A DNA stretch of 64,000 bases from Hominisplanchenecus faecis (GCF_020687205.1 NZ_JAJEQE010000003.1:59385-123384), one strand, 5' to 3'; counted from the stretch's first letter, positions 16,185 through 25,226 are shown. The notes: a model not told the origin generated them from the letters alone. Numbers and translations are program-made.

Positions 16185-17210
16185 TCAGATCTTCGGAGGA
16201 GGGCAGCAGCTTTCGCGGGGGATCAGCTGGTGTGGCACAATGATTTTTGTTGCCAGAAGATTCGGGTTTTCGATATGGTTAATGGTCTGGCTGGCGGCTT
16301 CTATGCCAAGCTGGTAGGGATTGACATCGATCGTTGTCAGCCTTGGACTGGTGATGCGGGAAAACAGTGAGTTGTTGAACGAAATGATCGAAAGATCTTT
16401 CGGGATGCTGAATCCAAGCTTACCGCAGAACTGTTCCAATACCACAGCCAGAATGTCATCGCTGATCAGCACGGCTGTAGGACGGTCCGCAGATGTGAGG
16501 AGCGTTTCCAGTGCATCCTCATAGGAATCGTTCAGAGAGTTGATCTCCACACAGTCTTCTTCACGCGGTGTGATCCCATGTTTCAGCAAAGACATCTGGT
16601 AGCCGCGTTTGCGTTCCGCAGAAAACAGCATGGCGTTGCTGACACCGAAATAAGCAATGCGGCGGTGTCCCAGTTCATAAAGATAATCGGTGGCTTCTTC
16701 TCCGGCAAGGGCATTGTCGTTGTCAATGTAGATGGTCTGGTTGGCGGATTGCACTGCTTTGCCGACAATGACATGAAGCAGACCCTCATTTCGCAGATAG
16801 GATGCTACTGGACAGTTTTTTTTAGAATAGAGCAGGATAAAGCCATCTTCCTGGGAATTGGATACCATGCTCTGTATCGCATCCAGCACTTCTGCATCAT
16901 CCTGCCCGGTGATGACCGTATTCACATAGCGTCGCTGGTTGCAGAACTGCCCGATGCCGCGGATGATCTCCAGATGGAATGCGTTTTCATAGACATCACG
17001 CTGAGAAGAGGGCAGGATAATGCCGATCGTCTTGGAAAATGCCTCTACCGGTTCTGTCTCAAAATTGGGTACATAGCCCAGCTGTGCCATAATGCGGCGT
17101 ACCCGTTCCTTGGTTTCCCGGCTGATGGAAGGGCTGTCCTTGCAGGTGCGTGACACCGTGGAAGGTGAAACACCGGCTGCTGCTGCGACATCTTTAATGG
17201 TAACTGCCAT
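16185..17210 (-). CDS. LacI-family repressor, probable maltose regulator
   Basis: A 341-residue repressor started at the ATG complementary to 17208-17210, preceded by AAGGAGGAA. Residues 1-50 are the LacI DNA-binding domain with hinge helix (TIKDVAAAAGVSPSTVSRTC, then RVRRIMAQLGYVPN). The rest is the periplasmic-binding-protein-like sensor with ADRPTAVLISDDILAVVLEQ and SIISFNNSLFSRITSPRLTT. It diverges from the PTS gene, and the intergenic region carries TTGCAT-type palindromes that fit LacI operators. It most likely represses the PTS-EEP-malQ operon and itself, with a maltose-type inducer. Confidence 0.85.
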   Translation of the reverse strand: MAVTIKDVAAAAGVSPSTVSRTCKDSPSISRETKERVRRIMAQLGYVPNFETEPVEAFSKTIGIILPSSQRDVYENAFHLEIIRGIGQFCNQRRYVNTVITGQDDAEVLDAIQSMVSNSQEDGFILLYSKKNCPVASYLRNEGLLHVIVGKAVQSANQTIYIDNDNALAGEEATDYLYELGHRRIAYFGVSNAMLFSAERKRGYQMSLLKHGITPREEDCVEINSLNDSYEDALETLLTSADRPTAVLISDDILAVVLEQFCGKLGFSIPKDLSIISFNNSLFSRITSPRLTTIDVNPYQLGIEAASQTINHIENPNLLATKIIVPHQLIPRESCCPPPKI

Positions 17211-17288
17211 AGTCTGTTCCTCCTTGGTTTTCATTGTGTCTATTGTAAAGCTATTTTTATGCAATGTCAACGCTGGTATAAGGGGCAG

Positions 17289-17310
17289 TTTGCATGCTCA
17301 TTGCATGCAA
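17289..17310. promoter_or_regulatory. LacI-type operator near the lacI promoter
   Basis: TTTGCATGC is followed by the perfect palindrome TTGCATGCAA (17301-17310). The half-site TTGCAT matches the stronger operator at 17430-17447. Position upstream of the lacI start suggests autoregulation. Confidence 0.5.
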
Positions 17311-17398
17311 CAAACCGATTCATATATTCAATTTCCACAAAAAACCTTATAAATAATTGTGAAAAAAGTAGAAAGTTTGTTTTTTGATTAGAAAACTC

Positions 17399-17447
17399 TT
17401 GTAAAAGTTGCGTAATGGGATTATTCTGGTTGCATAAAGTTATGCAA
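17399..17447 (+). promoter_or_regulatory. PTS promoter with LacI operator
   Basis: TTGTAA (17399-17404) and TATTCT (17422-17427) are 17 bp apart. The perfect 8-2-8 palindrome TTGCATAAAGTTATGCAA (17430-17447) covers the expected transcription start. Repressor bound there would block initiation. Confidence 0.7.
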
Positions 17448-17498
17448 ATACAGTGCAATACTTGCGTGAAACAATGCAAAAAAATAAGGAGGAATATC

Positions 17499-19688
17499 AT
17501 GACAGCAATGAAACATTCAACCGTTGTGACAGCACCCTTCAGCGGAAACATTGTTCCGTTGAACAAAGTCCCGGATGAAACCTTTGCAAGCGGTGTTTTG
17601 GGTGAAGGCATCGCCATTGAACCGTCTGACGGGTTGTTTTGCAGTCCTGTAAACGGTACGGTGGAAACGATTGCCGGAACAAAACATGCCATTGGCTTTG
17701 TGGCAGATGGCGGGCTGGAAATTCTGGTTCATGTGGGTCTGGAAACAGTCAGTCTTAATGGCGAGGGCTTTGAGATTCTGGTTAAAGAGGGTGACAAAGT
17801 CAGAAAAGGTCAGCCTGTAGCAAAAGTAGATCTTGACCTTATTCGTGAGCGGGGGCTGAAAACGATTACGTCTGTTGTTCTGACAGGCGGCACAGAAGAT
17901 ATGGAGCTGCATTGTGCAAGCGGAACTGCTGAAGCAGGTAAGACATCGATTCTGACACTGAATACAAAAGAGCAGCCGGCCGGTGCAGCCAGAACAGATG
18001 CTCAGCCGACCGGGAAAACCAAAGCAGAGAAGAAAGCGAAGAAAAAAGGCATGATTAACTTTGATTTCCTGCAGAAGCTGGGCAAAGTACTGATGCAGGT
18101 CATCGCTGTTATGCCAGCGGCCGGTCTGATGATCAGCCTTGGTAAGCTGGTGCAGATGGCAGGTGCAGATATGGCAGTTGTTATGACCATCGGTACTACC
18201 ATGGAGAACATTGGCTGGGCTGTGATCAATAACCTGCACATCCTGTTTGCAGTTGCCATTGGCGGCGGCTGGGCAAAAGAACGTGCCGGCGGTGCATTTG
18301 CAGCAGTGCTGGCGTTTGCTCTTATCAACGTCATCACCGGTAATATTTTTGGTGTTACCAGTGCCATGCTGGCAGATTCCAGTGCTGTGACCCATACGCT
18401 GTTCGGACAGGAGATTGCTGTCAATGGTTACTTCACTTCCGTACTCGGTGCCCCGGCTCTGAATATGGGCGTATTCGTGGGCATCATCGCCGGTTTTGTG
18501 GGCGGTGTGGCATACAATAAGTACTATAACTTCCGTAAGCTGCCGGATGCACTGGCATTCTTTAACGGAAAACGTTTCGTACCTATGATGGTTATTGTTT
18601 ACTCCGTGGTTATTTCTCTGGTGCTGGCATTGTTCTGGCCTTTAGTCCAGACCGGTATCAACAGTTTTGGTATCTGGATCGCCAATTCCTCTGCAACTTC
18701 TCCGGTACTGGCTCCATTCGTCTATGGTACACTCGAGCGACTGCTGCTGCCTTTCGGTCTGCACCATATGTTGACGATTCCTATGAACTACACCTCTTTC
18801 GGAGGTACTTACACCATCGCTACCGGTGTCAACGCAGGCAGCCAGGTGTTTGGTCAGGATCCACTGTGGCTGGCATGGGCAAATGACCTTATTAACTTTA
18901 AAAAATCAGGCGATATGGCTGCTTACAATAATCTGCTGACTACGGTTACTCCAGCCAGATTCAAGGTAGGTCAGATGATCGGTGCTACCGGTTTGCTGCT
19001 GGGTATTGTGCTGGCTATGTACCGCCGTGTCGATGCTGACAAGCGTGCAAAGTATAAGTCCATGTTCATTTCCACAGTACTGGCTGTGTTCCTTACCGGT
19101 GTTACCGAGCCTCTGGAATTCATGTTTATGTTCTGTGCAATGCCGCTGTACGTAGTTTATGCGATTCTTCAGGGATGTGCTTTTGCAATGGCAGGAATCA
19201 TACACCTGCGTTTACATTCCTTTGGCAATCTGGAATTCATCACCCGAATTCCGATGTCGCTTCAGGCCGGTCTGGGCGGCGATATTATCAACTTTGTGAT
19301 CTGTGTGATAGTATTTTTTGCAATCGGTTACTTTGTAGCATATTTTATGATCGGTAAGTTCAAACTGGCAACGCCGGGTCGTCTGGGCAACTATACCGAT
19401 GACAATGCCGATGAGAATACCGCAGAGAATACAGGTGCTTCTGCCGGAAACGGAAACAGTCAGGCAGAGCGTATCATTGCTCTGCTGGGCGGCCGCGAAA
19501 ACATTGTACTGGTAGATGCATGTATGACCCGTTTACGTGTCACGGTGAAAGACCCGACAAAGGTCGCCGATCTTCCGGCATGGAAGGCAGAAGGTGCACT
19601 GAGTCTGCTGATCAAAGGAGATGGCATCCAGGCAGTGTATGGTCCAAAGGCAGACGTCCTGAAATCTGATATTAATGATATTTTATGA
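17499..19688 (+). CDS. PTS glucose/maltose-type permease, domains IIA-IIC-IIB
   Basis: A 729-residue phosphotransferase permease from ATG 17499 after AAGGAGGA. Domain order is unusual-looking but complete. IIA spans about 1-155, with the active His78 in ILVHVGLETV and His63 in TKHAIGF. After a lysine-rich linker, IIC spans about 190-620 and includes the family motif GVTEPLEFMFMF and LPFGLHHML. IIB spans about 650-729 with the phosphorylated cysteine in VDACMTRLRVTV. It imports and phosphorylates a glucoside. Maltose is favoured because MalQ, glucan phosphorylase and a LacI regulator surround it. It is first gene of a likely operon with the EEP gene and malQ, although a repeat element intervenes. 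Confidence 0.88.
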   Translation: MTAMKHSTVVTAPFSGNIVPLNKVPDETFASGVLGEGIAIEPSDGLFCSPVNGTVETIAGTKHAIGFVADGGLEILVHVGLETVSLNGEGFEILVKEGDKVRKGQPVAKVDLDLIRERGLKTITSVVLTGGTEDMELHCASGTAEAGKTSILTLNTKEQPAGAARTDAQPTGKTKAEKKAKKKGMINFDFLQKLGKVLMQVIAVMPAAGLMISLGKLVQMAGADMAVVMTIGTTMENIGWAVINNLHILFAVAIGGGWAKERAGGAFAAVLAFALINVITGNIFGVTSAMLADSSAVTHTLFGQEIAVNGYFTSVLGAPALNMGVFVGIIAGFVGGVAYNKYYNFRKLPDALAFFNGKRFVPMMVIVYSVVISLVLALFWPLVQTGINSFGIWIANSSATSPVLAPFVYGTLERLLLPFGLHHMLTIPMNYTSFGGTYTIATGVNAGSQVFGQDPLWLAWANDLINFKKSGDMAAYNNLLTTVTPARFKVGQMIGATGLLLGIVLAMYRRVDADKRAKYKSMFISTVLAVFLTGVTEPLEFMFMFCAMPLYVVYAILQGCAFAMAGIIHLRLHSFGNLEFITRIPMSLQAGLGGDIINFVICVIVFFAIGYFVAYFMIGKFKLATPGRLGNYTDDNADENTAENTGASAGNGNSQAERIIALLGGRENIVLVDACMTRLRVTVKDPTKVADLPAWKAEGALSLLIKGDGIQAVYGPKADVLKSDINDIL

Positions 19689-19933
19689 TGCCAGGGTCAA
19701 AAGGTCTAAATCCACATGAGCTTGCTCATAAGTGGATGAAAGACCTTGGGACCCGCCCAGATATGGAGCAGAACATCCAGTGGATGTTCGTTTTGCTCCG
19801 ACCGAAGCGGAGCGTAGACATAAAAGTGGGATGATAATCCCACGATATGCGAATACTGGAGAGGATTGTGGGAGTGCGACGCACGGAACAATCCGTAGGC
19901 ATCATAGTTTTGGACTTTTAATTTTAACACCAT
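19685..19933 (+). repeat. Modular hairpin repeat, copy R2
   Basis: It begins ATGATGCCAGGGTCAAAAGG, overlapping the PTS stop codon. A hairpin CCACATGAGCTTGCTCATAAG follows in part, then module B (19765-19817: GGAGCAGAACATCC...GCTCC plus GACCGAAGCGGAGCGTAG), module A (19819-19859: GTGGGATGATAATCCCAC) and module C (19860-19920: GGATTGTGGGAGTGCGACGC, ACAATCC). The right end is degenerate. Modules A and B are swapped relative to R1 at 6950-7115. The element lies inside the presumed PTS-EEP-malQ transcript. Confidence 0.75.
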
Positions 19934-19945
19934 TTTATAAAAATT

Positions 19946-20764
19946 ATGAGATTATTAACATTGAATACACACAGCCTCGTCGAGCCGGACTATGAGGCGA
20001 AAAGAAAATTTTTTGTAGATTTTATCGCAAAGGAGCAGCCGGATGTTTTCGCTTTGCAGGAAGTGAACCAGACGGCATCTGCTCCGGCGATGCCCATCCC
20101 TCTGGCAAATTATTGTCCATGTTCCGGTAACGGGATATTGCTGAAAGAGGACAACCATGCGGCAGCTGTTGCACAGATGCTAAAGGAAGAGGGCGTACAT
20201 TATTACTGGAGCTGGCTTCCGGCAAAAATCGGCTACGACAAGTATGATGAAGGTATGGCAATTTTCAGTCGTATGCCAATCACTGCAACAGAAAATCTGC
20301 TGCTGAGCAGGACAGACGATTATCATTACTGGAAAACGCGTCGTGCACTTGGTATCTGTGCAGGAGATGTCTGGTACTATGCGGTACACATGGGTTGGTG
20401 GAAGGATGAAGAAGAGCCTTTTCTCGATCAGTGGGAAAAGATGTCCCATGCAGCATCCGGAAAACAGATGGCATTTCTGCTGGGTGATTTCAACAGTGAA
20501 GCAGCGGTTCGGGGAGAAGGTTATGATCTGATCGCCCGGGACGGCTGGCAGGATACCTACTGTCTGGCACAGCATAAGGATGATGGTTATACGGTGGTGC
20601 AGGCCATTGACGGCTGGAGAGATACTCCGGATGCAGCAGAGAAAAAGCGTATCGATCAGATCTGGTGCTCAAAAGTTATTCCGGTAAAGAGCAGCCGAGT
20701 TGTATTTCGCGGAACACAGGAACCACAGGTGTCTGACCATGCAGGTATTCTGATCGAATTATAA
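19946..20764 (+). CDS. Endonuclease/exonuclease/phosphatase-family hydrolase
   Basis: A 272-residue metal-dependent EEP-fold protein. Visible ligands are LTLNTHS near the start, DVFALQEVNQ (Glu), AVHMGWWKDE, LLGDFNSEA (Asp-Asn) and the final VSDHAGILIEL (Asp-His). Related proteins sit in maltose/trehalose PTS operons of Firmicutes, where the substrate is not established. It may act on a sugar phosphate or phosphodiester. It lies between the PTS permease and malQ, 15 bp before malQ, so it is co-transcribed with malQ. Confidence 0.8.
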   Translation: MRLLTLNTHSLVEPDYEAKRKFFVDFIAKEQPDVFALQEVNQTASAPAMPIPLANYCPCSGNGILLKEDNHAAAVAQMLKEEGVHYYWSWLPAKIGYDKYDEGMAIFSRMPITATENLLLSRTDDYHYWKTRRALGICAGDVWYYAVHMGWWKDEEEPFLDQWEKMSHAASGKQMAFLLGDFNSEAAVRGEGYDLIARDGWQDTYCLAQHKDDGYTVVQAIDGWRDTPDAAEKKRIDQIWCSKVIPVKSSRVVFRGTQEPQVSDHAGILIEL

Positions 20765-20779
20765 AGGAAGGTAAAAAAG

Positions 20780-22282
20780 ATGAAGAGAAGTGCAGGTATT
20801 TTGCTGCCAATCAGCAGTCTGCCGTCCCCCTACGGTATCGGCTGTTTTTCACAGGAAGCGTATGATTTTGTGGACTGGCTCAAAGAAGCCGGGCAAACAT
20901 ACTGGCAGATTTTGCCGCTGGGTGTGACCAGTTACGGCGACAGTCCTTATCAGAGCTTTTCTGCTTTTGCAGGAAATCCGTATTTTATCAGTCTGGATGA
21001 ACTGGTAAAAGAGGGTGTGCTGACAACTGCCGAGTGCAAAAAGGCAAATTTTGGACGTAAGGCAGATGACATTGATTACAGTTGTCTTTATATAGAAAGA
21101 AACCGTCTGCTGCGGCTGGCATATTCCCGCAGTGATATCGGCCACAACGAAGCGTTTCTGAGATTCTGCGAGAAAAATCAGTGGTGGCTGGATGATTTTG
21201 CACTGTTCATGGCAGTGAAGGAGCGTTTTGAAGGCAGACCATGGATCGAGTGGGCGGAAGATATCCGTCTGCGGTGGCAGAATGCGATGGATTACTATCG
21301 CCGGGAACTGTATTATGAAGTGGAGTATTATAAATATCTCCAGTTCAAGTTTGATGAACAATGGAGCAAACTGAAAACTTATGCAAACAGCAAAGGAATA
21401 CAGATCATTGGAGATATTCCGATCTATGTAGCATTGGATTCTGCGGACGCATGGGCAAATCCTGGTCTGTTTCAGCTGGATGAGGAGAACATTCCAACTG
21501 CAGTGGCAGGTGTTCCGCCAGATGGATTTTCAGCAACCGGTCAGCTCTGGGGTAATCCGCTCTATCGCTGGGAAGTGCACCGCAATACCGGTTATCAGTG
21601 GTGGATCACTCGCCTGTGGTACTGCTTCGAACTGTATGATGTGATACGTATCGATCACTTCCGTGGGTTTGATGAGTATTTTTCAATCCCTTATGGCAGT
21701 GAAACAGCTGCATCAGGACACTGGGAAAAAGGACCGGGCATTGAACTGTTCCGTGCGGTGGAACAGGCATTGGGCAAACGGGAAATCATTGCGGAAGACC
21801 TTGGCTATATGAGCGACACCGTGCGTAAGCTGGTGCGTGACAGTGGATTCCCGGGAATGAAGGTACTGGAATTTGCTTTTGATTCCCGTGATACCGGCAG
21901 TGCCAGCGATTATCTGCCGCATAACTATTCCGTGAACAGTGTGGCCTACACCGGAACGCATGACAATGAAACACTGGTGTCATGGTATCAGACCATCACA
22001 GCTGCCGAACGTGCTATGGTGCGTGATTATCTGTACGACTATGCCACCCCGGAAGAACAGCTCTATAAGAGCATGATCGCACTGGTTCTGCGAAGTGCGG
22101 CTGCCACCTGCATCATTCCGATGCAGGACTGGCTGGGACTGGACAATTCCGCCCGCATCAATAAACCTTCTACGGTTGGTAAGAACTGGAGATGGCGTCT
22201 GAAAAAGACGCAGCTGACCAAAAAGCTCCAAAAAGAAATCTGCCGTATGACTACCCGATACGGCCGTATGAACTGGGAATAG
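20780..22282 (+). CDS. malQ: 4-alpha-glucanotransferase (amylomaltase)
   Basis: A 500-residue GH77 enzyme preceded by AAGGAAGG. Family marks are ILLPISSLPSPYGIGCFSQE at the start, YWQILPLGVTSYGDSPYQSF, IIGDIPIYVALDSADAWANP, then VIRIDHFRGFDEYFSIP with the nucleophile aspartate and AEDLGYMSDTVRKLV with the acid/base glutamate. TGTHDNETLVSWYQ follows. It transfers maltodextrin units so that glucan phosphorylase can use them. Length is normal for the bacterial family. It completes the alpha-glucan locus, and no clear terminator was seen directly after it. Confidence 0.92.
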   Translation: MKRSAGILLPISSLPSPYGIGCFSQEAYDFVDWLKEAGQTYWQILPLGVTSYGDSPYQSFSAFAGNPYFISLDELVKEGVLTTAECKKANFGRKADDIDYSCLYIERNRLLRLAYSRSDIGHNEAFLRFCEKNQWWLDDFALFMAVKERFEGRPWIEWAEDIRLRWQNAMDYYRRELYYEVEYYKYLQFKFDEQWSKLKTYANSKGIQIIGDIPIYVALDSADAWANPGLFQLDEENIPTAVAGVPPDGFSATGQLWGNPLYRWEVHRNTGYQWWITRLWYCFELYDVIRIDHFRGFDEYFSIPYGSETAASGHWEKGPGIELFRAVEQALGKREIIAEDLGYMSDTVRKLVRDSGFPGMKVLEFAFDSRDTGSASDYLPHNYSVNSVAYTGTHDNETLVSWYQTITAAERAMVRDYLYDYATPEEQLYKSMIALVLRSAAATCIIPMQDWLGLDNSARINKPSTVGKNWRWRLKKTQLTKKLQKEICRMTTRYGRMNWE

Positions 22283-22786
22283 CGGTTCAGCATCAAATAC
22301 AACAGCATATAAGGAACTTCAGAAATGGAGGATGAGCATAAGCAGGGTGCAGATGATTTCAGAGCAGGTAAAAAAAGGTCAGTATTCAGAATTGTTTCTG
22401 GATTGACATAGAACGTCAGACTTTGTGGTGGTATGGTTTCTGGTTTTTCTTCCAGCGATACACATGTATTCCAATCATCAGAATCACGCTGGATACCAGG
22501 AAACATACGTAAATCCATATTCTCGTAGGTATAAGTTGTCCCGCCTTTTTTGGCAGAACTGCAAGTTTTATCGCAATCACAGATCCGGCGTTTATGGTAG
22601 TGCATTTTGGGACAGATCCCAGTATGAAGAATCGGTTACATTTGTCAGAAACTGTGCAAAAGGTGTTTTCATTGAGGAAGGATTTTTCTGCTACAAAATG
22701 TTCTTACGATATATTTTTTCTATCACGTATCAATCGGAAATGATTAAGTTTTAAAGAAGATTTATTTTTTGATTTGTGATACAATG
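22283..22786. other. Gap with no supportable gene
   Basis: About 500 bases without a convincing coding frame. Short open stretches exist on both strands (for example a plus-strand run encoding KELQKWRMSISRVQMISEQV near 22310-22405), but none has a ribosome site or recognisable family. It may be decayed coding DNA at the left edge of the Septu insertion. Confidence 0.4.
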
Positions 22787-22812
22787 GAGCCACGGAAGAC
22801 CGTGGCTCTTTT
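22787..22812. terminator. Terminator before the Septu genes
   Basis: GAGCCACGG and CCGTGGCTC form a perfect 9-bp stem with the loop AAGA, followed by TTTTGATGTTTT. It isolates the defence genes from upstream transcription. Confidence 0.8.
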
Positions 22813-22954
22813 GATGTTTTATATTTTTAGAAGCTTATAAGAGTTCATCAGTGCCAGGGGTTACAAAATGTATCAGGCTGTAAGAAATGGACAGAATGAA
22901 TAAAAGAAGCAATAAATGAATGATAAATTAGAATAAAAAGAAAGCGGTGAAAAA

Positions 22955-24262
22955 ATGCATATTCAAAAATTGGTACTTAAAAATTTCAGATGTTTTGAAA
23001 ATCTTGATATAAAATTGCATCCAAATTTGGCAGTGATTGTAGGTGCAAATGGCTCTGGAAAAACATCCATTATGGAGGGAGCAGCAATTGCAGTCAGTAC
23101 GATTTTTGTAAAAATGGATGGATTGTATAGTCGCAGAATTGATAAAAATCAGGTTCGATTGAAAGCTTTTTCGGTTGGAAGTACAAAGGATGTCCAGCCG
23201 CAATATCCGGTTACGGTACAGGCAGAGGCAATGACAAAGTCTGGAGTGAAAAAATGGGAAAGAAGTCTTAATAAATTAAATGGAAGTACGACAATTGGTA
23301 ATGCAAAAGAGATGATTGATCTTGGTATTCAGTTTCAGAAACATTTAAGAGAAGGTGATACAAAGCTGATACTTCCGGTTATTGCTTATTATGGAACCGG
23401 GCGTTTATGGGATTATCATCGAGAAAAGCAAAGTGATGTTTTTGAGACAAATAACAGAATGAACGGTTATATGGATTGTGTGGATGGAACAGCTAACATT
23501 AAGCTGATGATGAACTGGTTTGCGAAAATGACGGTACGGAAATATCAGAATCAGGAACTAGGATTAGAAGGCATTCCAGAATTAGAAGCAGTTTATGCTG
23601 CCATGGAAACTTGCTATAAAAAAATTACCGGAAATGATGAAGTTAAAATGCAGTACAATGTTGGAACAAAGGAATTAGAAGTGGCTTACAGAGATGAGTC
23701 AGGTGAACTCATGAGAATTCCAATCAATCAATTGAGTGATGGATATAAAAGTACGATTAGTCTGGTGGCAGATATAGCGTACCGCATGGCGGCACTTAAT
23801 CCACAGCTTTTAGGTAACGTATGCAGAGAGACAGATGGTGTTGTACTGATTGATGAAGTCGATTTGCATTTGCACCCGACCTGGCAGCAAAGGATCTTAG
23901 GGGACTTGACAGAGATCTTTCCTAAAGTTCAGTTTATTGTCAGCACACATGCACCTGCCGTGATTAATACCGTAAAAAGTGAAAATATTATTTTACTTGA
24001 TGATGGTATGGCTTATGAACCATCAGGAGAGGTTCATGGAAAAGATACAAATACTATTATAAGTGGTATTATGCATTCATCAGAACGACCAATGGAAATA
24101 AAGGCACTATTTCAAAAATTTTATCATTTTATAGACTGTGAAGAGATAGAAAATGCAGAACAGATTTTGAATCAATTAAAGGAAAAAATCGGCGACGATG
24201 ATTCTGAAATTGCAGGCTGTAATGTGAAGTTAAAGTTATTGAAGGTCAGGAGAAAGCGATGA
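22955..24262 (+). CDS. ptuA: Septu-type AAA ATPase
   Basis: A 435-residue RecF/OLD-like ATPase preceded by GAAAGCGG. It starts with MHIQKLVLKNFRCFENLDI and Walker A GANGSGKTSIME. A coiled middle region follows, then the signature NQLSDGYKSTISLVADIAYR, Walker B GVVLIDEVDLHLHP and the switch segment FIVSTHAPAVINTV. It overlaps the HNH nuclease gene by ATGA, the arrangement of PtuA-PtuB in Septu anti-phage systems. PtuA is the ATP-binding sensor scaffold that holds PtuB. No reverse transcriptase or retron RNA is seen nearby, so this is a stand-alone Septu rather than a retron. Confidence 0.85.
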   Translation: MHIQKLVLKNFRCFENLDIKLHPNLAVIVGANGSGKTSIMEGAAIAVSTIFVKMDGLYSRRIDKNQVRLKAFSVGSTKDVQPQYPVTVQAEAMTKSGVKKWERSLNKLNGSTTIGNAKEMIDLGIQFQKHLREGDTKLILPVIAYYGTGRLWDYHREKQSDVFETNNRMNGYMDCVDGTANIKLMMNWFAKMTVRKYQNQELGLEGIPELEAVYAAMETCYKKITGNDEVKMQYNVGTKELEVAYRDESGELMRIPINQLSDGYKSTISLVADIAYRMAALNPQLLGNVCRETDGVVLIDEVDLHLHPTWQQRILGDLTEIFPKVQFIVSTHAPAVINTVKSENIILLDDGMAYEPSGEVHGKDTNTIISGIMHSSERPMEIKALFQKFYHFIDCEEIENAEQILNQLKEKIGDDDSEIAGCNVKLKLLKVRRKR

Positions 24263-24987
24263 TTCTTATAAAAAAATTCCCGGCACCTTCTGACTTGGAA
24301 ACATTAAAAAAAGAAGCAGAAGAACAGGGATTATCAGATAAAGATGGGTATGCTAAACTTAGAAATCCATTAAAAACACAGGTCAGAAATTTGCTGATGC
24401 AGGAACAGGGACATTTGTGTGCCTATTGTATGCGACGTATTCCGGATATACGCATTTTAGAAGAAGATGTAGATTTAAGTGATGTTTATATTGAACACTG
24501 GCAGGCAAGAAGTGCAGTAGGTGATACAACAGAAAATAAAGGACTGGATTATAGAAATATGCTTGCTGTATGTTCGGGAAATGAAAAAGCACCTGAAGCA
24601 AATGGAAAGCATAAAAGGCGTTTTCTTACTTGCGATAAAAAGAGAGAAAATGCACCTCTTAAAATTAATCCGTTGGATGAAGAAACGCTGGAAACCATAT
24701 ATTATCTGACAGATGGAACGATGAAATCTACAGATGTGGTTATAGATGAAGACATCAATATAAGACTGAATTTAAATTGTGATACAGATGCGGTGACGCT
24801 TCTAAAGAACAGAAAAGCAGTATTAGATATGATTCAGGAAGATTTAGCAAATCAGGAAGGAGATTTTCAACAGAATTGTATAGAGCAATTACATATTTGG
24901 GAGAATGAAGCAGATCCAAAAACACCTTATATAGGAATTGCGATTTGGTGGCTGAAAAAGCAGATCCATCTTTTGAATGCAGATTAA
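24259..24987 (+). CDS. ptuB: Septu-type HNH nuclease (TIGR02646-like)
   Basis: A 242-residue nuclease. It has GHLCAYCMRRIP (zinc pair), DVYIEHWQARS (the first His), GLDYRNMLAVCSGNE (Asn and Cys) and HKRRFLTCDKKRENAPLKIN, which fit the HNH core of retron/Septu effector nucleases. It cleaves DNA, or possibly other nucleic acid, on infection, with PtuA. Translation is coupled to ptuA. It is the last gene of the system; what follows is the remnant of a metabolic operon. Confidence 0.85.
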   Translation: MILIKKFPAPSDLETLKKEAEEQGLSDKDGYAKLRNPLKTQVRNLLMQEQGHLCAYCMRRIPDIRILEEDVDLSDVYIEHWQARSAVGDTTENKGLDYRNMLAVCSGNEKAPEANGKHKRRFLTCDKKRENAPLKINPLDEETLETIYYLTDGTMKSTDVVIDEDINIRLNLNCDTDAVTLLKNRKAVLDMIQEDLANQEGDFQQNCIEQLHIWENEADPKTPYIGIAIWWLKKQIHLLNAD

Positions 24988-25056
24988 ACAAAAGTTGCAG
25001 CTTTTTGATTTCAGCAGAAATCAGCAAGAATATGGTGCTTGTGGATATAGAACTTG

Positions 25057-25095
25057 TTGACACTCCCCACAGCTAAAGCAAGGGGTTTTACGACA
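25057..25095 (+). other. IS200/IS605-like end hairpin (candidate)
   Basis: ACACTCCCCACAGCTAAAGC continues AAGGGGTTTTACG: a short CCCC/GGGG hairpin with an AGCTAAAGC loop followed by TTTTACG. Such subterminal hairpins occur at ends of IS200/IS605-type elements. No transposase or TnpB is present, so this would be a solo end marking an old insertion or deletion junction. Confidence 0.3.
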
Positions 25096-25101
25096 CATTG
25101 A

Positions 25102-25212
25102 ATACTGCTTGAAATTGATGAAAAAACAACACTGAAATCATGGACCATGATGGAGACGATCATTGGCTTTACCGGTTTGATCTGTGCTTTCGTGATCAGT
25201 CTGTTTGCTTAG
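25102..25212 (+). pseudogene. C-terminal stump of a GntP-type permease
   Basis: After an in-frame TGA (25099-25101) an open frame encodes EIDEKTTLKSWTMMETIIGF, then TGLICAFVISLFA and a stop. This resembles the last cytosolic loop and final helix of GntP/gluconate-family symporters, which end with a KTW-x-METI-type motif. The remaining roughly 400 residues are missing. The stop overlaps the AGGAGGA ribosome site of the sugar kinase, as expected for a former permease-kinase operon. The Septu genes occupy the place where the permease body should be. Confidence 0.6.
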
Positions 25213-25226
25213 GAGGAATAGAAATA

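Noticed and set aside
22955..24987. Retron (reverse transcriptase plus PtuAB-like effectors)
   Set aside because: The effector pair resembles that of Ec78-type retrons, but no reverse transcriptase or msr-msd-like RNA is found within several kilobases.
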